Source: Chrysomallon squamiferum
Lineage: Eukaryota; Mollusca; Gastropoda; Neomphalida; Peltospiridae
Direction of reading: 5' to 3'
Length of the DNA stretch: 15,000 nt
Assembly: GCA_012295275.1 (NCBI GenBank)
Contig: CM022665.1
Span: 44,826,152 to 44,841,151, forward strand
Shown piece by piece: positions 7,314-15,000 of the stretch (its first letter is position 1; the number at the start of each line of letters is the position of its first letter). The translations under genes were made by a program, and so were the position numbers. A model generated the notes under the pieces. The model saw nothing but the letters and a program-made list of their open reading frames with translations, was not told the DNA's origin and did no database searches.

Positions 7314-7546
7314 TTTTTGTTGTTGTTATAGTGAAACATTATTTCTGTGTTTGTCGGTTCCAAAATATTATTTCTGTGTCTGTACAGTAACATCGTTTTC
7401 TTTTTAACTCAGTCGTTGTGAAGTACTTGTTTTTGTTTATGTTCATTTTGTAATAAATGTTTGTAGTATATGTGAATATTGTTCTTAAAAAAAAAAAATT
7501 TAAATTAATTTTGTACTGTTTTGTAATAAAAGTATGTGTTTATGTG

Positions 7547-7815
7547 TACACATACATACATATGTACATCATACATAATACATACATACATACATACATA
7601 TACATACATACATACACATACATACACACATACATACATACATACATACATACATACATACATACATACATACATACATACATACATACACACACACATA
7701 CACACATACATACATACATACATACGGACACATACATGGATTGATATAGTAAATGAGATATATGAATACATACATACGGATATACATACACATCACATAC
7801 ATACATATATACATA
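7547..7815. repeat. (CATA)n / (TACA)n microsatellite
   Basis: Almost pure CATA units run from about 7547 to 7735, with CACA insertions. They resume in degenerate form after a 35-bp unique segment. Open frames rich in YIHT or MYVC arise from this repeat and are not genes. Confidence 0.95.
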
Positions 7816-7925
7816 CTCTCTATCTACATCTCTCATACATCATCTCTCTCTCTCTCTTACATCTCATACTCCGTCCCTCCCTCCGTTACATGGAATGATA
7901 TAGTAAATGAGATATATGAATAAGT
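7734..7925. repeat. 35-bp direct repeat pair flanking a CATA/CT segment
   Basis: ACATGGATTGATATAGTAAA and the following GAGATATATGAATA at 7734-7768 recur at 7888-7922 with a single change (GGAATG for GGATTG), 154 bp apart. The repeat of a unique-sequence block shows that a larger unit containing part of the microsatellite was duplicated. Confidence 0.85.
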
Positions 7926-7934
7926 ATGGATATC

Positions 7935-7937
<3 letters not shown>

Positions 7938-8020
<83 letters not shown>

Positions 8021-8021
8021 C
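7938..8021. repeat. (CT)n then (ATCT)n microsatellite
   Basis: About 33 CT units (7938-8004) pass into four ATCT units. Long polypurine-polypyrimidine runs of this kind can adopt triplex (H-DNA) form. Confidence 0.95.
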
Positions 8022-8089
8022 TGTGTATACACACATATATACAAATATGTCTTGATTTATATATATAACATACATTATAACAACTGGGT

Positions 8090-8559
8090 ATAAGAACGTA
8101 CACAAAATAAAGCAAGCGCACACACAGCAGCCGAATGACGGAAAGCCTACAAGAAAAACTACACACACACTTTACACGGATAGCTCTAATTACGGGTCAG
8201 ATGAACATATCACTCACGGCTCGGTAATACGATTGCGGAGCGCAGATGAGAAAGGCGGGATTTCGATTCTCGGAAGATGGCGAAACTCAATTTCTTCAAA
8301 CTGTCTGTTTAATTGGCGCTGGTAACGGTCGGTTTGCGTGTAACCTAGGCAACTTGCTGTGGCGGCTGCGCAAATTCACTTAGAGCAGTTCGCACGACTC
8401 TGCCGGCCGAAACAGCCACGCAGGGTCACAAAAAAAAAAAAAACACCGGGAAGGACAGAAAGGGACGTGGACCGACGCGGACTGTTTCCATTGACAACGT
8501 GATGTAACTTGTCGATTAAAGCTGACAATTGAGGGAAAATGGAGGAAATTATACAGATC

Positions 8560-8560
<1 letters not shown>
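8090..8560. other. complex-sequence island in the long intron
   Basis: About 470 bp of mixed sequence, relatively GC-rich at 8210-8500, interrupted by a short poly(A) at 8429-8442. No exon or coding pattern was recognised on either strand. It contains the tRNA-like segment at 8217-8273. Poly(T) follows at 8563-8605. Confidence 0.4.
8217..8273 (+). mobile_element. possible remnant of a tRNA-derived SINE head
   Basis: GCTC (8219-8222) can pair with GAGC (8238-8241) as a D-stem. CGGGA (8256-8260) pairs with TCTCG (8268-8272) around the seven-base loop TTTCGAT, a canonical T-arm and B-box-like sequence. The spacing from the A-box-like CGGCTCGG to the B-box is about 43 bases, as in a tRNA. The D-loop is too long, the anticodon arm too short, and no acceptor stem forms, so it is not a working tRNA. 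Confidence 0.25.
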
Positions 8561-8595
<35 letters not shown>

Positions 8596-8714
8596 CTTTT
8601 TCTTTTATGGCTTGTTTTGTGCAAAGATGTTCATCAGTTTGTAAGAAAAGAAGAGAAGATTATGATAGTTTTTATTTAAAATTTCTTTAATTTTTATTTA
8701 TAACTTTACATGTG

Positions 8715-8800
8715 TTTGTATAAATATGAATATGTGAATGTGTATTATTCAATATGTATGTCTGTATGAATGTATCTATATGTGTGTGTATTAATGTATG

Positions 8801-8843
<43 letters not shown>

Positions 8844-8865
8844 GTATGTATGTATGTATGTATAC
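8715..8865. repeat. TATG/TA-rich microsatellite
   Basis: TGTA and TATG variants surround a pure TA run at 8807-8839, followed by GTAT units to about 8865. Confidence 0.9.
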
Positions 8866-9044
8866 TATGTTAATATGGGCTTTTCTGTGTCTATATGTAT
8901 ATATAAAACATACAAAATTAAAACCTTATTTAAACACTCATTTCAAACCTTTATAAGTAAATGGACACTGAATTCATCCTATTATTATTCCAAAAATGCT
9001 TTTTTTTTAAAGATAAATGTATTTTTAAATTACTACTGTAATTT

Positions 9045-9087
<43 letters not shown>

Positions 9088-9129
9088 TTTTTTTAAATTA
9101 ATCATCATCATTCTTATTCTTATTTTTTC

Positions 9130-9160
<31 letters not shown>
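8866..9160. other. AT-rich spacer, (ATT)n and poly(T)
   Basis: AT-rich sequence up to about 9050, then (ATT)n with T tails at 9051-9094 and a 30-base poly(T) at 9131-9160. No gene signal. Confidence 0.75.
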
Positions 9161-9162
<2 letters not shown>

Positions 9163-9355
9163 GGGTGTGAACGGTCTTTACCGAATCAGTCCGACATTGC
9201 CGAGGTTAATGAAATCAATAAAGAGTTAAACGTATTGCCATGGCGATCACGGTCAACGTGTCTCCCCGGAAACGTCACACGAAATGAATACACTAGATTT
9301 ATCATCACACACGGAATATGTCGAGTGAATTCATCACGCTTTGGAGATTTCTATC
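9161..9355. other. complex-sequence island directly after poly(T)
   Basis: About 195 bp with balanced composition and several CpG. It begins ACGGGTGTGAACGG, sharing the 9-mer GTGTGAACG with 1013-1021 and, inverted, with 247-255. A homeodomain-like TTAATGAAATCAATAA lies at about 9206-9221. No open frame with coding features. The abrupt start after poly(T) could mark one end of an inserted element. Confidence 0.4.
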
Positions 9356-9359
9356 TAAT

Positions 9360-9590
9360 TTTTTATTTTTTTTATTTATTTATTTTATTATTATTTTTTT
9401 TATTATTATTATTTTTTTTTTGTATTTAGATTTGTTTTATAATTTTATTTATTTATTTATTTATTATTTTTTTATTATTATTATTTTTTTGTATTTGTAT
9501 TTATATTTGTTTTATAATTTTTATTATTTATTATTTATTTATTTATTTTATTTTATTTCTATTTAGATTTATTTTATAAATTTATTTATA
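9360..9590. repeat. (TTTA/TTA)n low-complexity tract
   Basis: Nearly all T and A, built from TTTA, TTA and TTTG units. Confidence 0.85.
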
Positions 9591-9596
9591 AAGTTT

Positions 9597-9792
9597 GAAA
9601 GAGCGAGAGAGAGAATGAGGGAAAATAGAGAGAGTAAGGGATGAATGGAAATAGATAAATAAATCGATGGACAGGCATCAGATAGATAGCTAAATAGACA
9701 GATATAAATAGATAGCTAGATATAGGTAAATAGATAAATGGATAGATCGATAAATAGATAGATTATAAATAAACAGACAGACAGGCAGACAG

Positions 9793-9831
<39 letters not shown>
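9597..9831. repeat. GAGA, degenerate (GATA)n and (TA)n tracts
   Basis: Purine-rich GAGAGA at the left passes into GATAGATA/AATAGATA variants (9640-9790), then an uninterrupted TA run at about 9795-9831. Confidence 0.85.
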
Positions 9832-9834
<3 letters not shown>

Positions 9835-9850
9835 TGGCTGTTGACAAGAA

Positions 9851-9871
9851 TATACTCAACGAAAAAAGAAA
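9851..9871 (+). mobile_element. possible fragment of a Tc1-like transposon terminal repeat
   Basis: TATACTCAACGAAAAAAGAA resembles the well-known TACTCAACAAAAATATAAAC start of a Tc1-like family widespread in fish and invertebrates (remembered, not searched). The resemblance stops after about 20 bases, and no transposase or opposite end is seen. Confidence 0.25.
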
Positions 9872-9992
9872 TGTGCCTGGTCATATGTGGTTTGTTTTTA
9901 ATTTTAATTTGTTTTAATTACATGAGGTTTAGAATAATTATGAAGTTCTTTAACGAAGGACTGGAAATTTGTTTTCAATACATACAGAAATA

Positions 9993-10027
9993 GTGAATGA
10001 ATGAATGAATGAATGAATGAATGAATA
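9993..10027. repeat. (GAAT)n microsatellite
   Basis: Eight near-perfect GAAT/TGAA units. Confidence 0.92.
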
Positions 10028-10096
10028 TTAAGTTATTATTTTGTAATGGTTATAGTGTGGTGGTGAGATGGTTGAAGACAGATGTGTTAATTTTGA

Positions 10097-10253
10097 CAGT
10101 GTCAGCAGCAGTATAATCTGTTGTTGTCGTAGTGGTAGCAATAATACTGCTAATAGTAGCCGTGGTGGTAGTTGCGATAGTCATAGTAGTTGTAACAGTA
10201 GCAGTAATAGCAGCAGCAGCAGTAGTAGCAGTAATAATATTTGTGTTAGTAAC

Positions 10254-10284
<31 letters not shown>

Positions 10285-10465
10285 ATAATAGTAGAAGTAA
10301 TTAGTAGTAGTAGCAGTCGCAGTAGTAGTAACAGTAGTGGTAGTAGTAGTAGTAGTAGTAACAGTAGTTAGTAGTGGTTGTAGTAGTAGTAGTAATAATA
10401 CTTAGTAACAGTAGTAGTAGTATTAATAATAGTAGAAGTAGTATTAGTAGTAGTAATAATATAAA
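10097..10465. repeat. (AGT)n-type trinucleotide array
   Basis: AGT, AGC and AAT triplets, purest at about 10253-10285. This is the opposite orientation to the ACT arrays at 3379-3845 and 6196-6490. Serine-rich and valine-rich open frames here are artefacts. Confidence 0.92.
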
Positions 10466-10479
10466 TAATCGTAGCAAAC

Positions 10480-11220
10480 TTAGACATTTAGTTTCCTATC
10501 AAAATATAGATTGCTTAAATAAAATTAAATATCTAATATGGCACATTGTTTTAAGCCAGCTAAAAACAAGGATCTATACGGCGCCGAAGGGCGAGATTGT
10601 AAATTTGTCCAGCGCAAATATTGTATTTCGTCATATTTGCCCAGCATTTAACGGTGATCCAGCCGTCCTGTCTGTTGTCTCTACGTTTTGCACGTCAATC
10701 TCGACGGGGGTAAAGTTTGAATTTGTTTTCATTATTATTATTATTTACCAAAGAGACATCAGAAGGACGCACGGACGGACGCTAAGGTCCGTTGTGTTTC
10801 TGAATCGCGAGAGTGACGTCATCGATTCTGTTTATTATTTGACCAATGGCTCGCTTCGCCTTCTGTGTCAGCTGGAATCATAAACGCTCGGGACCGCGTT
10901 TTCGTTGTCAGTAAGGATTCAAAGGTTTGGGTGTTAATACGTGCGGTAATGTTCTGGGAGTTCGGTTTTTGAGACAATGATGACATAGAACGATGACGAT
11001 GACGATGACGATGATGGTGACTGTATTATTTTCATGAACTTTATAGGTTTACAGTACAGAGAAGAGTGGGTTACAGATAGATGTGTAATAATATAATAAT
11101 TAAAATTTAAAATTAAAATGCACGTGCGTGGAAGTTTAAAGCGGATGACGTACTCTGTCGCATATAGTGTTATTAATAAACGTAGCTTTTTTTTATATAA
11201 ATATATTATAAGTTATATTT
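10480..11220. other. complex-sequence island in the long intron
   Basis: Mixed sequence with the highest CpG content at about 10575-10915. It contains TGACGTCA at 10814-10821, a CCAAT pentamer within GACCAATGG near 10841, and CAGCTG near 10869. An open frame covers part of it (to 10883) but starts in the AGT array and shows no domain, so I do not call it a gene. (ACGATG)n occurs at about 10990-11015. Confidence 0.4.
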
Positions 11221-11226
11221 GGTGGG

Positions 11227-11525
11227 ATCATGTGTCTGTCTGTGCGTGTGTGTGTTTGTATTTCTGTGTATATGTCTGCGTGTGTGCATGTGTTTTGATG
11301 TGCGTGTTCGTGTATGTTTGAGTATGTATGTTTGCATGAGTGTGCTTGTGTGTGTGTGTGTGTGTGTGTGTGTTTGTATTTGTGAGTGTCTGTCTGTGTG
11401 TGCGTGTGTGTTTGTATTTGTGTGTGTAAGTGTGTGCGTGTGCGTCTGCGCGTGTGTGTTCGGGTGTTTGTGTGTGTATGTATCTATGTATGTGTGTATG
11501 ATTGCTTGTGTGTTAATGTGTACAT
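11227..11525. repeat. degenerate (TG)n array
   Basis: GTGTGT with TGCG, TTTG and TATG interruptions, purest at about 11349-11371. The cysteine/valine-rich open frames across it are artefacts. Confidence 0.92.
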
Positions 11526-11539
11526 ACCTTCGTGTGTCT

Positions 11540-12175
11540 GTTTTTCGTAGATAACGCGCTACATATGATACACACAGAAGACTTCATAACAAAACTATAC
11601 TCCCTTTTCTTTGAAACATTGAAATGGAATGAATGGCAACACTGAAAATACAGGGATGCAGTACCCGTTTTCACTAACTAGAATTTAGAGATTTGCGTTA
11701 TGTTATAATTCTGTGTGTTAATAATGTTAATTTTGTATTGCACAGTTTACAAAATTATTAAAATTATTATTCTGTTCATTTGTGTGACGTAAGCTTACTT
11801 AACTTTAACACGTATTGTTAGTCGACACATTTTTATCAATGCAAGCAATTACTGCAATTAGCTGCTCAAAAGCCGCTGAATTTGTGTATTTTATTACAAT
11901 TATGCAATGATGCAGATCAGTAATCAAGAAACTTTGTATTTTTCCGTTCAGGATCTCAACAACAGCCAACCTGTAACAACAGTATCATGATGATACACGC
12001 TCGATATATACGATATTAACGTTCAAAACATAATACTTTAACATCAAACGACAGTAAATGAAGAAACAAAAACATTCTATAATTTTAATTTACTTAATTT
12101 ATAACTAATAAAATGTTGGGTTTTCGTGTAATTTATATTATTGTTTTGTGTTGCGTTTCTTTTTATTTCTTATTT
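11540..12175. other. AT-rich complex sequence, nothing recognised
   Basis: Ordinary AT-rich intronic sequence without open frames, splice-flanked exons or clear repeats. A short inverted repeat, GTATCAT-G-ATGATAC, lies at about 11981-11995. Confidence 0.6.
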
Positions 12176-12480
12176 TTTTATTATTATTATTATTATTTTT
12201 AATCGTAGAAATTATTTTCATAATTACGTCGTTCGTCATTCTTAGCTAATAAATATTAAAAATATTTAAATATACCCTCCAACCCCCGACCCTCCCCGAA
12301 ATAAATTAATATTGTTAATAATAATAATAATAATAATATCACTAATAATAATAATAATAACAACAATAATATTGATGTTAACGACGATGATAATGAGAAT
12401 AATGATGATGATGATGATGATAATGTTGTTAATGATAATAATTATAATCACAGTGATTAGTGATGATAATGAGAAGAAGA
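12176..12480. repeat. (ATT)n, (AAT)n and (GAT)n tracts
   Basis: ATT units at about 12177-12200, AAT at 12316-12365, and GAT/AAT at 12385-12470, separated by short ordinary sequence including a C-rich stretch at 12276-12297. Confidence 0.85.
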
Positions 12481-12755
12481 AGAAGGAAATAGAATGAATG
12501 AATGGACAATTGCTTCACTTAAAACAAACAGAAGACAGAAGAACAACGATACAGAAGAATTACAATAAGAACGACTACGTCATCAACAACGTCATCATCA
12601 CAATACTGTTATCAGTATGATGTGTATAAAACAAAAGAGGAGAAACCAGTCATGTTATTATGTTATTTATACCCAGATTTTTACTACATATCATTATTAT
12701 TTGAAAAGAAAATTTCTGAGATGATTTACTTAGCGTATTTATAATTGGAAAATTA
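12481..12755. other. complex AT-rich spacer
   Basis: Purine-rich at the left (GAAGAAGAAGG, AACAGAAGACAGAAGAAC), otherwise ordinary. ATACTG and CAGTAT at about 12603-12617 form a small hairpin. No gene signal. Confidence 0.55.
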
Positions 12756-12759
12756 ATTC

Positions 12760-12821
<62 letters not shown>

Positions 12822-12900
12822 GATGATGATGATTATAATGATAAAATAATAACAATAATTATAATGACGACGATGATGATGTCTTACTATGATAATGATG
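12756..12900. repeat. (AAT)n microsatellite with GAT variants
   Basis: More than 20 AAT units at about 12760-12822, then GAT, AAT and GAC triplets to about 12900. Confidence 0.92.
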
Positions 12901-13019
12901 TAATAAAAGGAAAATATTACTTTAGATAAGGAACCAAAATTTTAATTTTGACATAATCAAAACCTTCCGAGGATTCTGTTTTATTTTATACAATTAGCCC
13001 AAAGAAATGCTTTATATCG

Positions 13020-13115
13020 AAAAAAAAAAAAAAAAAAAAAAAAAAGAAGATAACGATAAGATGCTGCACAATACTGAGTGGAATGGGAAAAAAAAACAAA
13101 AAAAAAAAACAGTAT
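13020..13115. repeat. two poly(A) tracts
   Basis: 26 A at 13020-13045 and A-rich sequence broken by single C residues at about 13089-13110. Confidence 0.85.
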
Positions 13116-13122
13116 TTTATAA

Positions 13123-13176
13123 CAAGTTCGACAGGAAGATTAATTCTCCCACGACGCTGGTATTCTAACCACTGAA

Positions 13177-13180
<4 letters not shown>
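13123..13180 (-). mobile_element. tRNA-derived SINE head, degenerate
   Basis: On the minus strand the segment opens ATGGTTCAGTGGTTAGAAT, a strong match to a tRNA D-arm and Pol III A-box. GTTC pairs with GAAT (one G-U pair) around AGTGGTTA. About 46-48 bases after the A-box start, CTGTCGAACTTG resembles the B-box (GTTCGAATCC) with about one base of shift. The acceptor stem is absent: sequence before the A-box is the A side of a poly(T) tract (13180-13214). That suggests a truncated or retroposed tRNA-like element, not a tRNA gene. The element's body and tail are not identified. Confidence 0.42.

Positions 13181-13214
<34 letters not shown>
13180..13214. repeat. poly(T) tract
   Basis: About 35 T residues abutting the tRNA-like segment. 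Confidence 0.9.
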
Positions 13215-13700
13215 CTCTTTTGTCCAATTCTCTCGCACGTTTTGTTAACAAATATTTACATTTCCCCGTCCATGGCGACCCAAAGCTCTCCCCAACAGAT
13301 GACTTCAGCCGATAGTTTACACAACCAATTAACTCCACCGTCGGCCGGCCATCTTTGGATGTTTCCCCCCCCCTCCCTCTATCAGGCAAAATGGGGCGCA
13401 GCGTCAGGGGAGATTACTCTATCGGTGGAAACAGTTTGCTCCCGATGGAAAGTCGATTAAGCTGCAAAAACCGATGGCATTCGGCGATAAACCCCATCTG
13501 TCATACGGGACGAGATGTATGGGTGAGTTTTTGCATCAAAATCATATTGCTGGCTGGTGGTCGTGTAGAGGAAAGAAATTCAATTTGTTCGAGATCCCAA
13601 GCTGTTGTCAGGAAATACAGATATATTATTCATTAACAAGCGATTGCAACTAGCGAACGTGGACGTAAGCTGGGGGAAAATGGATAGATGATGGCAAAAC
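13215..13700. other. complex-sequence island in the long intron
   Basis: The longest stretch of ordinary, fairly GC-rich sequence in the right half, with many CpG and a palindromic GGCCGGCC near 13341. TGGCTGGTGG (13551) and GTTCGAGATCCC (13587) are A-box- and B-box-like, but only 36 bases apart, so a SINE origin is doubtful. Short open frames on both strands have no recognisable domain. Possible conserved non-coding element. Confidence 0.4.
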
Positions 13701-13716
13701 TTCGGCCCCCTCTGAA

Positions 13717-13780
13717 TGATGATGATGATGATGATGATGACGATGGCGATGAAAGAAAGAAAGAAAGAAAGACAGAAAGA
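13717..13780. repeat. (GAT)n then (GAAA)n microsatellites
   Basis: Nine GAT units (13717-13743) followed by about five GAAA units (13752-13775). Confidence 0.92.
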
Positions 13781-14028
13781 CGCTGGCTGGATTATCGCTT
13801 GAGATCCCGAGTGAATTGATTTACCCAGTATTTTATTTTTTATTTATTTTTTATTTTTTTTGTGTGTGTACGTTAATAAAAACGTAAGTGTGAGAACGCG
13901 CTTGATAATGAGAACATACTATAATTGATTTTTTTATTTTTTATTTTTTACAGAGATCATAGAAAATGAAAACAAATGCACGGTCATGACTTACGGTGAC
14001 GGTTGAAAGAGGTTTTTATTAATATTAC
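13781..14028. other. AT-rich spacer
   Basis: Ordinary sequence with a T-rich tract at about 13830-13865 and another at 13928-13950. No gene signal. Confidence 0.55.
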
Positions 14029-14505
14029 TGCTGTTGTTGTTGTTGTCGTCGTAGTCGATCAGGCGTTTTGGTAGTAGTAGTAGTCGTAGTATTGTAGTGG
14101 TAGTCGTAGTAGTGTAGTAGTAGTCGTAGTAGTGTTGTAGTAGTGGTAGAAGTAGTCGTAGTAGTCGTAGTAGTGTAGTACTAGTCGTAGTAGTGTTGTA
14201 GTAATGGTAGAAGTAGTCGTAGTAGTCGTAGTAGCAGTAGTTGTGGTAGTACTAGTCGTAGTAGTGTAGTAGTGGTGGTAGAAGTAGTCGTAGTAGTTTT
14301 GATCGATCAAGCATTTTGGTAGTAGTAATAGTCGTAGTAGCGTTGTAGTAGTCGTAGTATTAGTAGTAGTAGTAGTCGTAGTAGTAGTAGTTGTAGTAGT
14401 CGTAGTAGTGTACTAGTAGTAGTCGTAGTAGAAGTAGTAGTAGTAGGCGTAGTAATGTTATAATAGTGTTAGTAGTAGTAGTAGTAGTAATAGTAGTAGT
14501 GATAC

Positions 14506-14539
<34 letters not shown>

Positions 14540-14790
14540 AGTAGTAGTAATAGGGGTAGCAGTCGTAGGGAATAAGAACAATAGGTACAGAGATAGTAGC
14601 TGTAACAGTATGGTAGAAGAAATAAATGTCGTAACTGTAGTAGCAGTTGTAGTAGCTGTCGTAATAGTAACACTGTAGTAGTAATAGTCACAGTAGCAGT
14701 AGTAGTAATAGTAGCAGTAGTGGTAGTAGTATTGGTAGTAGCAGCAGTAGAATTTGTAGTAATAGTGGTGGTAGTTGTTGTTGAAAAGAA
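14029..14790. repeat. large (AGT)n / (GTC)n trinucleotide array with higher-order structure
   Basis: About 760 bp of AGT, CGT, TGT and GGT triplets. A longer period is visible: CGATCAGGCGTTTTGGTAGT (14056) recurs as CGATCAAGCATTTTGGTAGT (14304), 248 bp apart. The phrase TAGTCGTAGTAGTGT recurs several times between. The long valine-, serine- and threonine-rich open frames are artefacts. Confidence 0.93.
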
Positions 14791-15000
14791 AACGAATTCG
14801 GGTCCAGATTTAATTAATAATTTTACAATTAACTATTCTGTATATTATCACTTTTCATCATTTATTCATAGTTATATATTCAGTGGTCATATTTATTTTA
14901 TAAATAACTTATGATTGATTAATTAGGTTGAAATACTCAGACTTCGCGTGCAATTTATTAGACTACAGCTGTTGTTGTTGTTGTTGTTTTTTTTGTCACT
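14791..15000. other. AT-rich sequence at the right edge
   Basis: Ordinary AT-rich sequence ending in a short (TTG)n and T tract at about 14969-14993. No exon seen. Confidence 0.55.

Larger units (their letters stand above)
5059..15000 (-). other. long receptor intron (at least 9.9 kb; upstream exon not in window)
   Basis: From the acceptor at 5059 to the window edge I find no sequence resembling the rest of the mGluR ligand-binding domain. I also find no other cysteine-rich or GC-rich exon with splice sites. The content is microsatellites and homopolymers separated by islands of ordinary complexity. That the whole stretch is one intron is an inference from the missing N-terminal half; another gene beyond recognition, or an assembly error, cannot be excluded. 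Confidence 0.7.

Noticed and set aside
7547-7735. Regularly spaced repeats resembling a CRISPR array
   Set aside because: Units are 4 bp without unique spacers, in a clearly eukaryotic setting.
7457-7898. Frames rich in YIHT or MYVC repeats
   Set aside because: They are translations of (CATA)n in all frames; not proteins.
8217-8273. Functional tRNA gene
   Set aside because: There is no acceptor stem, the D-loop is about seven bases too long and the anticodon arm is incomplete.
10374-10883. 169-codon open frame leaving the AGT array into complex sequence
   Set aside because: It begins inside a microsatellite. The part in complex sequence has no recognisable domain, no flanking splice signals I trust, and no composition like the receptor exons.
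13165-13636. Short open frames on both strands in the 13215-13700 island
   Set aside because: They overlap each other on opposite strands, include a poly-Lys run from poly(T), and match no family I know. I treat the island as non-coding.

Overview
The window is a piece of animal nuclear DNA. AT-rich sequence packed with microsatellites surrounds a few GC-rich, spliced coding exons. The only gene I can support is the 3' part of a metabotropic glutamate receptor (class C GPCR) on the minus strand, closest to vertebrate group I (mGluR1/mGluR5). An invertebrate with AT-rich introns full of trinucleotide, CATA and TG repeats, plus this single mGluR1/5-like gene, suggests a mollusc or another lophotrochozoan. 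That placement is an inference; no sequence here fixes the species.

Layout, in the direction of transcription (right to left). 15000-5059: an intron of at least 9.9 kb with no recognisable exon. It consists of simple-repeat arrays separated by islands of complex sequence at about 6580-7160, 8090-8560, 9160-9355, 10480-11220, 11540-12175 and 13215-13700. Two weak tRNA-derived SINE-like pieces and one possible transposon-end fragment lie here. 5058-4815: exon for the end of the ligand-binding domain. 4061-3878: exon spanning the last ligand-binding strand and the start of the cysteine-rich domain. 3322-3202: exon for most of the cysteine-rich domain. 1976-1087: one large exon for all seven transmembrane helices and a short cytoplasmic tail. 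The exons join in frame through phase 2, phase 0 and phase 1 introns with GT-AG borders. They give 479 uninterrupted residues with nine cysteines in the cysteine-rich domain. The roughly 370-400 N-terminal residues expected for this family must be encoded beyond base 15000.

Downstream of the gene (1-1086) are a (TAACG)6 array just past the stop codon, two possible poly(A) signals, and a tandem pair of 111-bp units. Each unit carries terminal inverted repeats containing a perfect TGACGTCA palindrome. This looks like a doubled MITE or snapback element, and it may sit inside a larger non-autonomous element.

The intron between the two ligand-binding/cysteine-rich exons holds the degraded 3' end of a Tc1/mariner-type transposon. 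I found no CRISPR array, rRNA, intact tRNA or bacterial-type operon, and no evidence for a new multi-gene system. The observations most worth checking are the CRE-bearing inverted-repeat elements, the undecided C-terminal end of the receptor, the mariner remnant, the complementary triplet arrays and the complex islands of the long intron.
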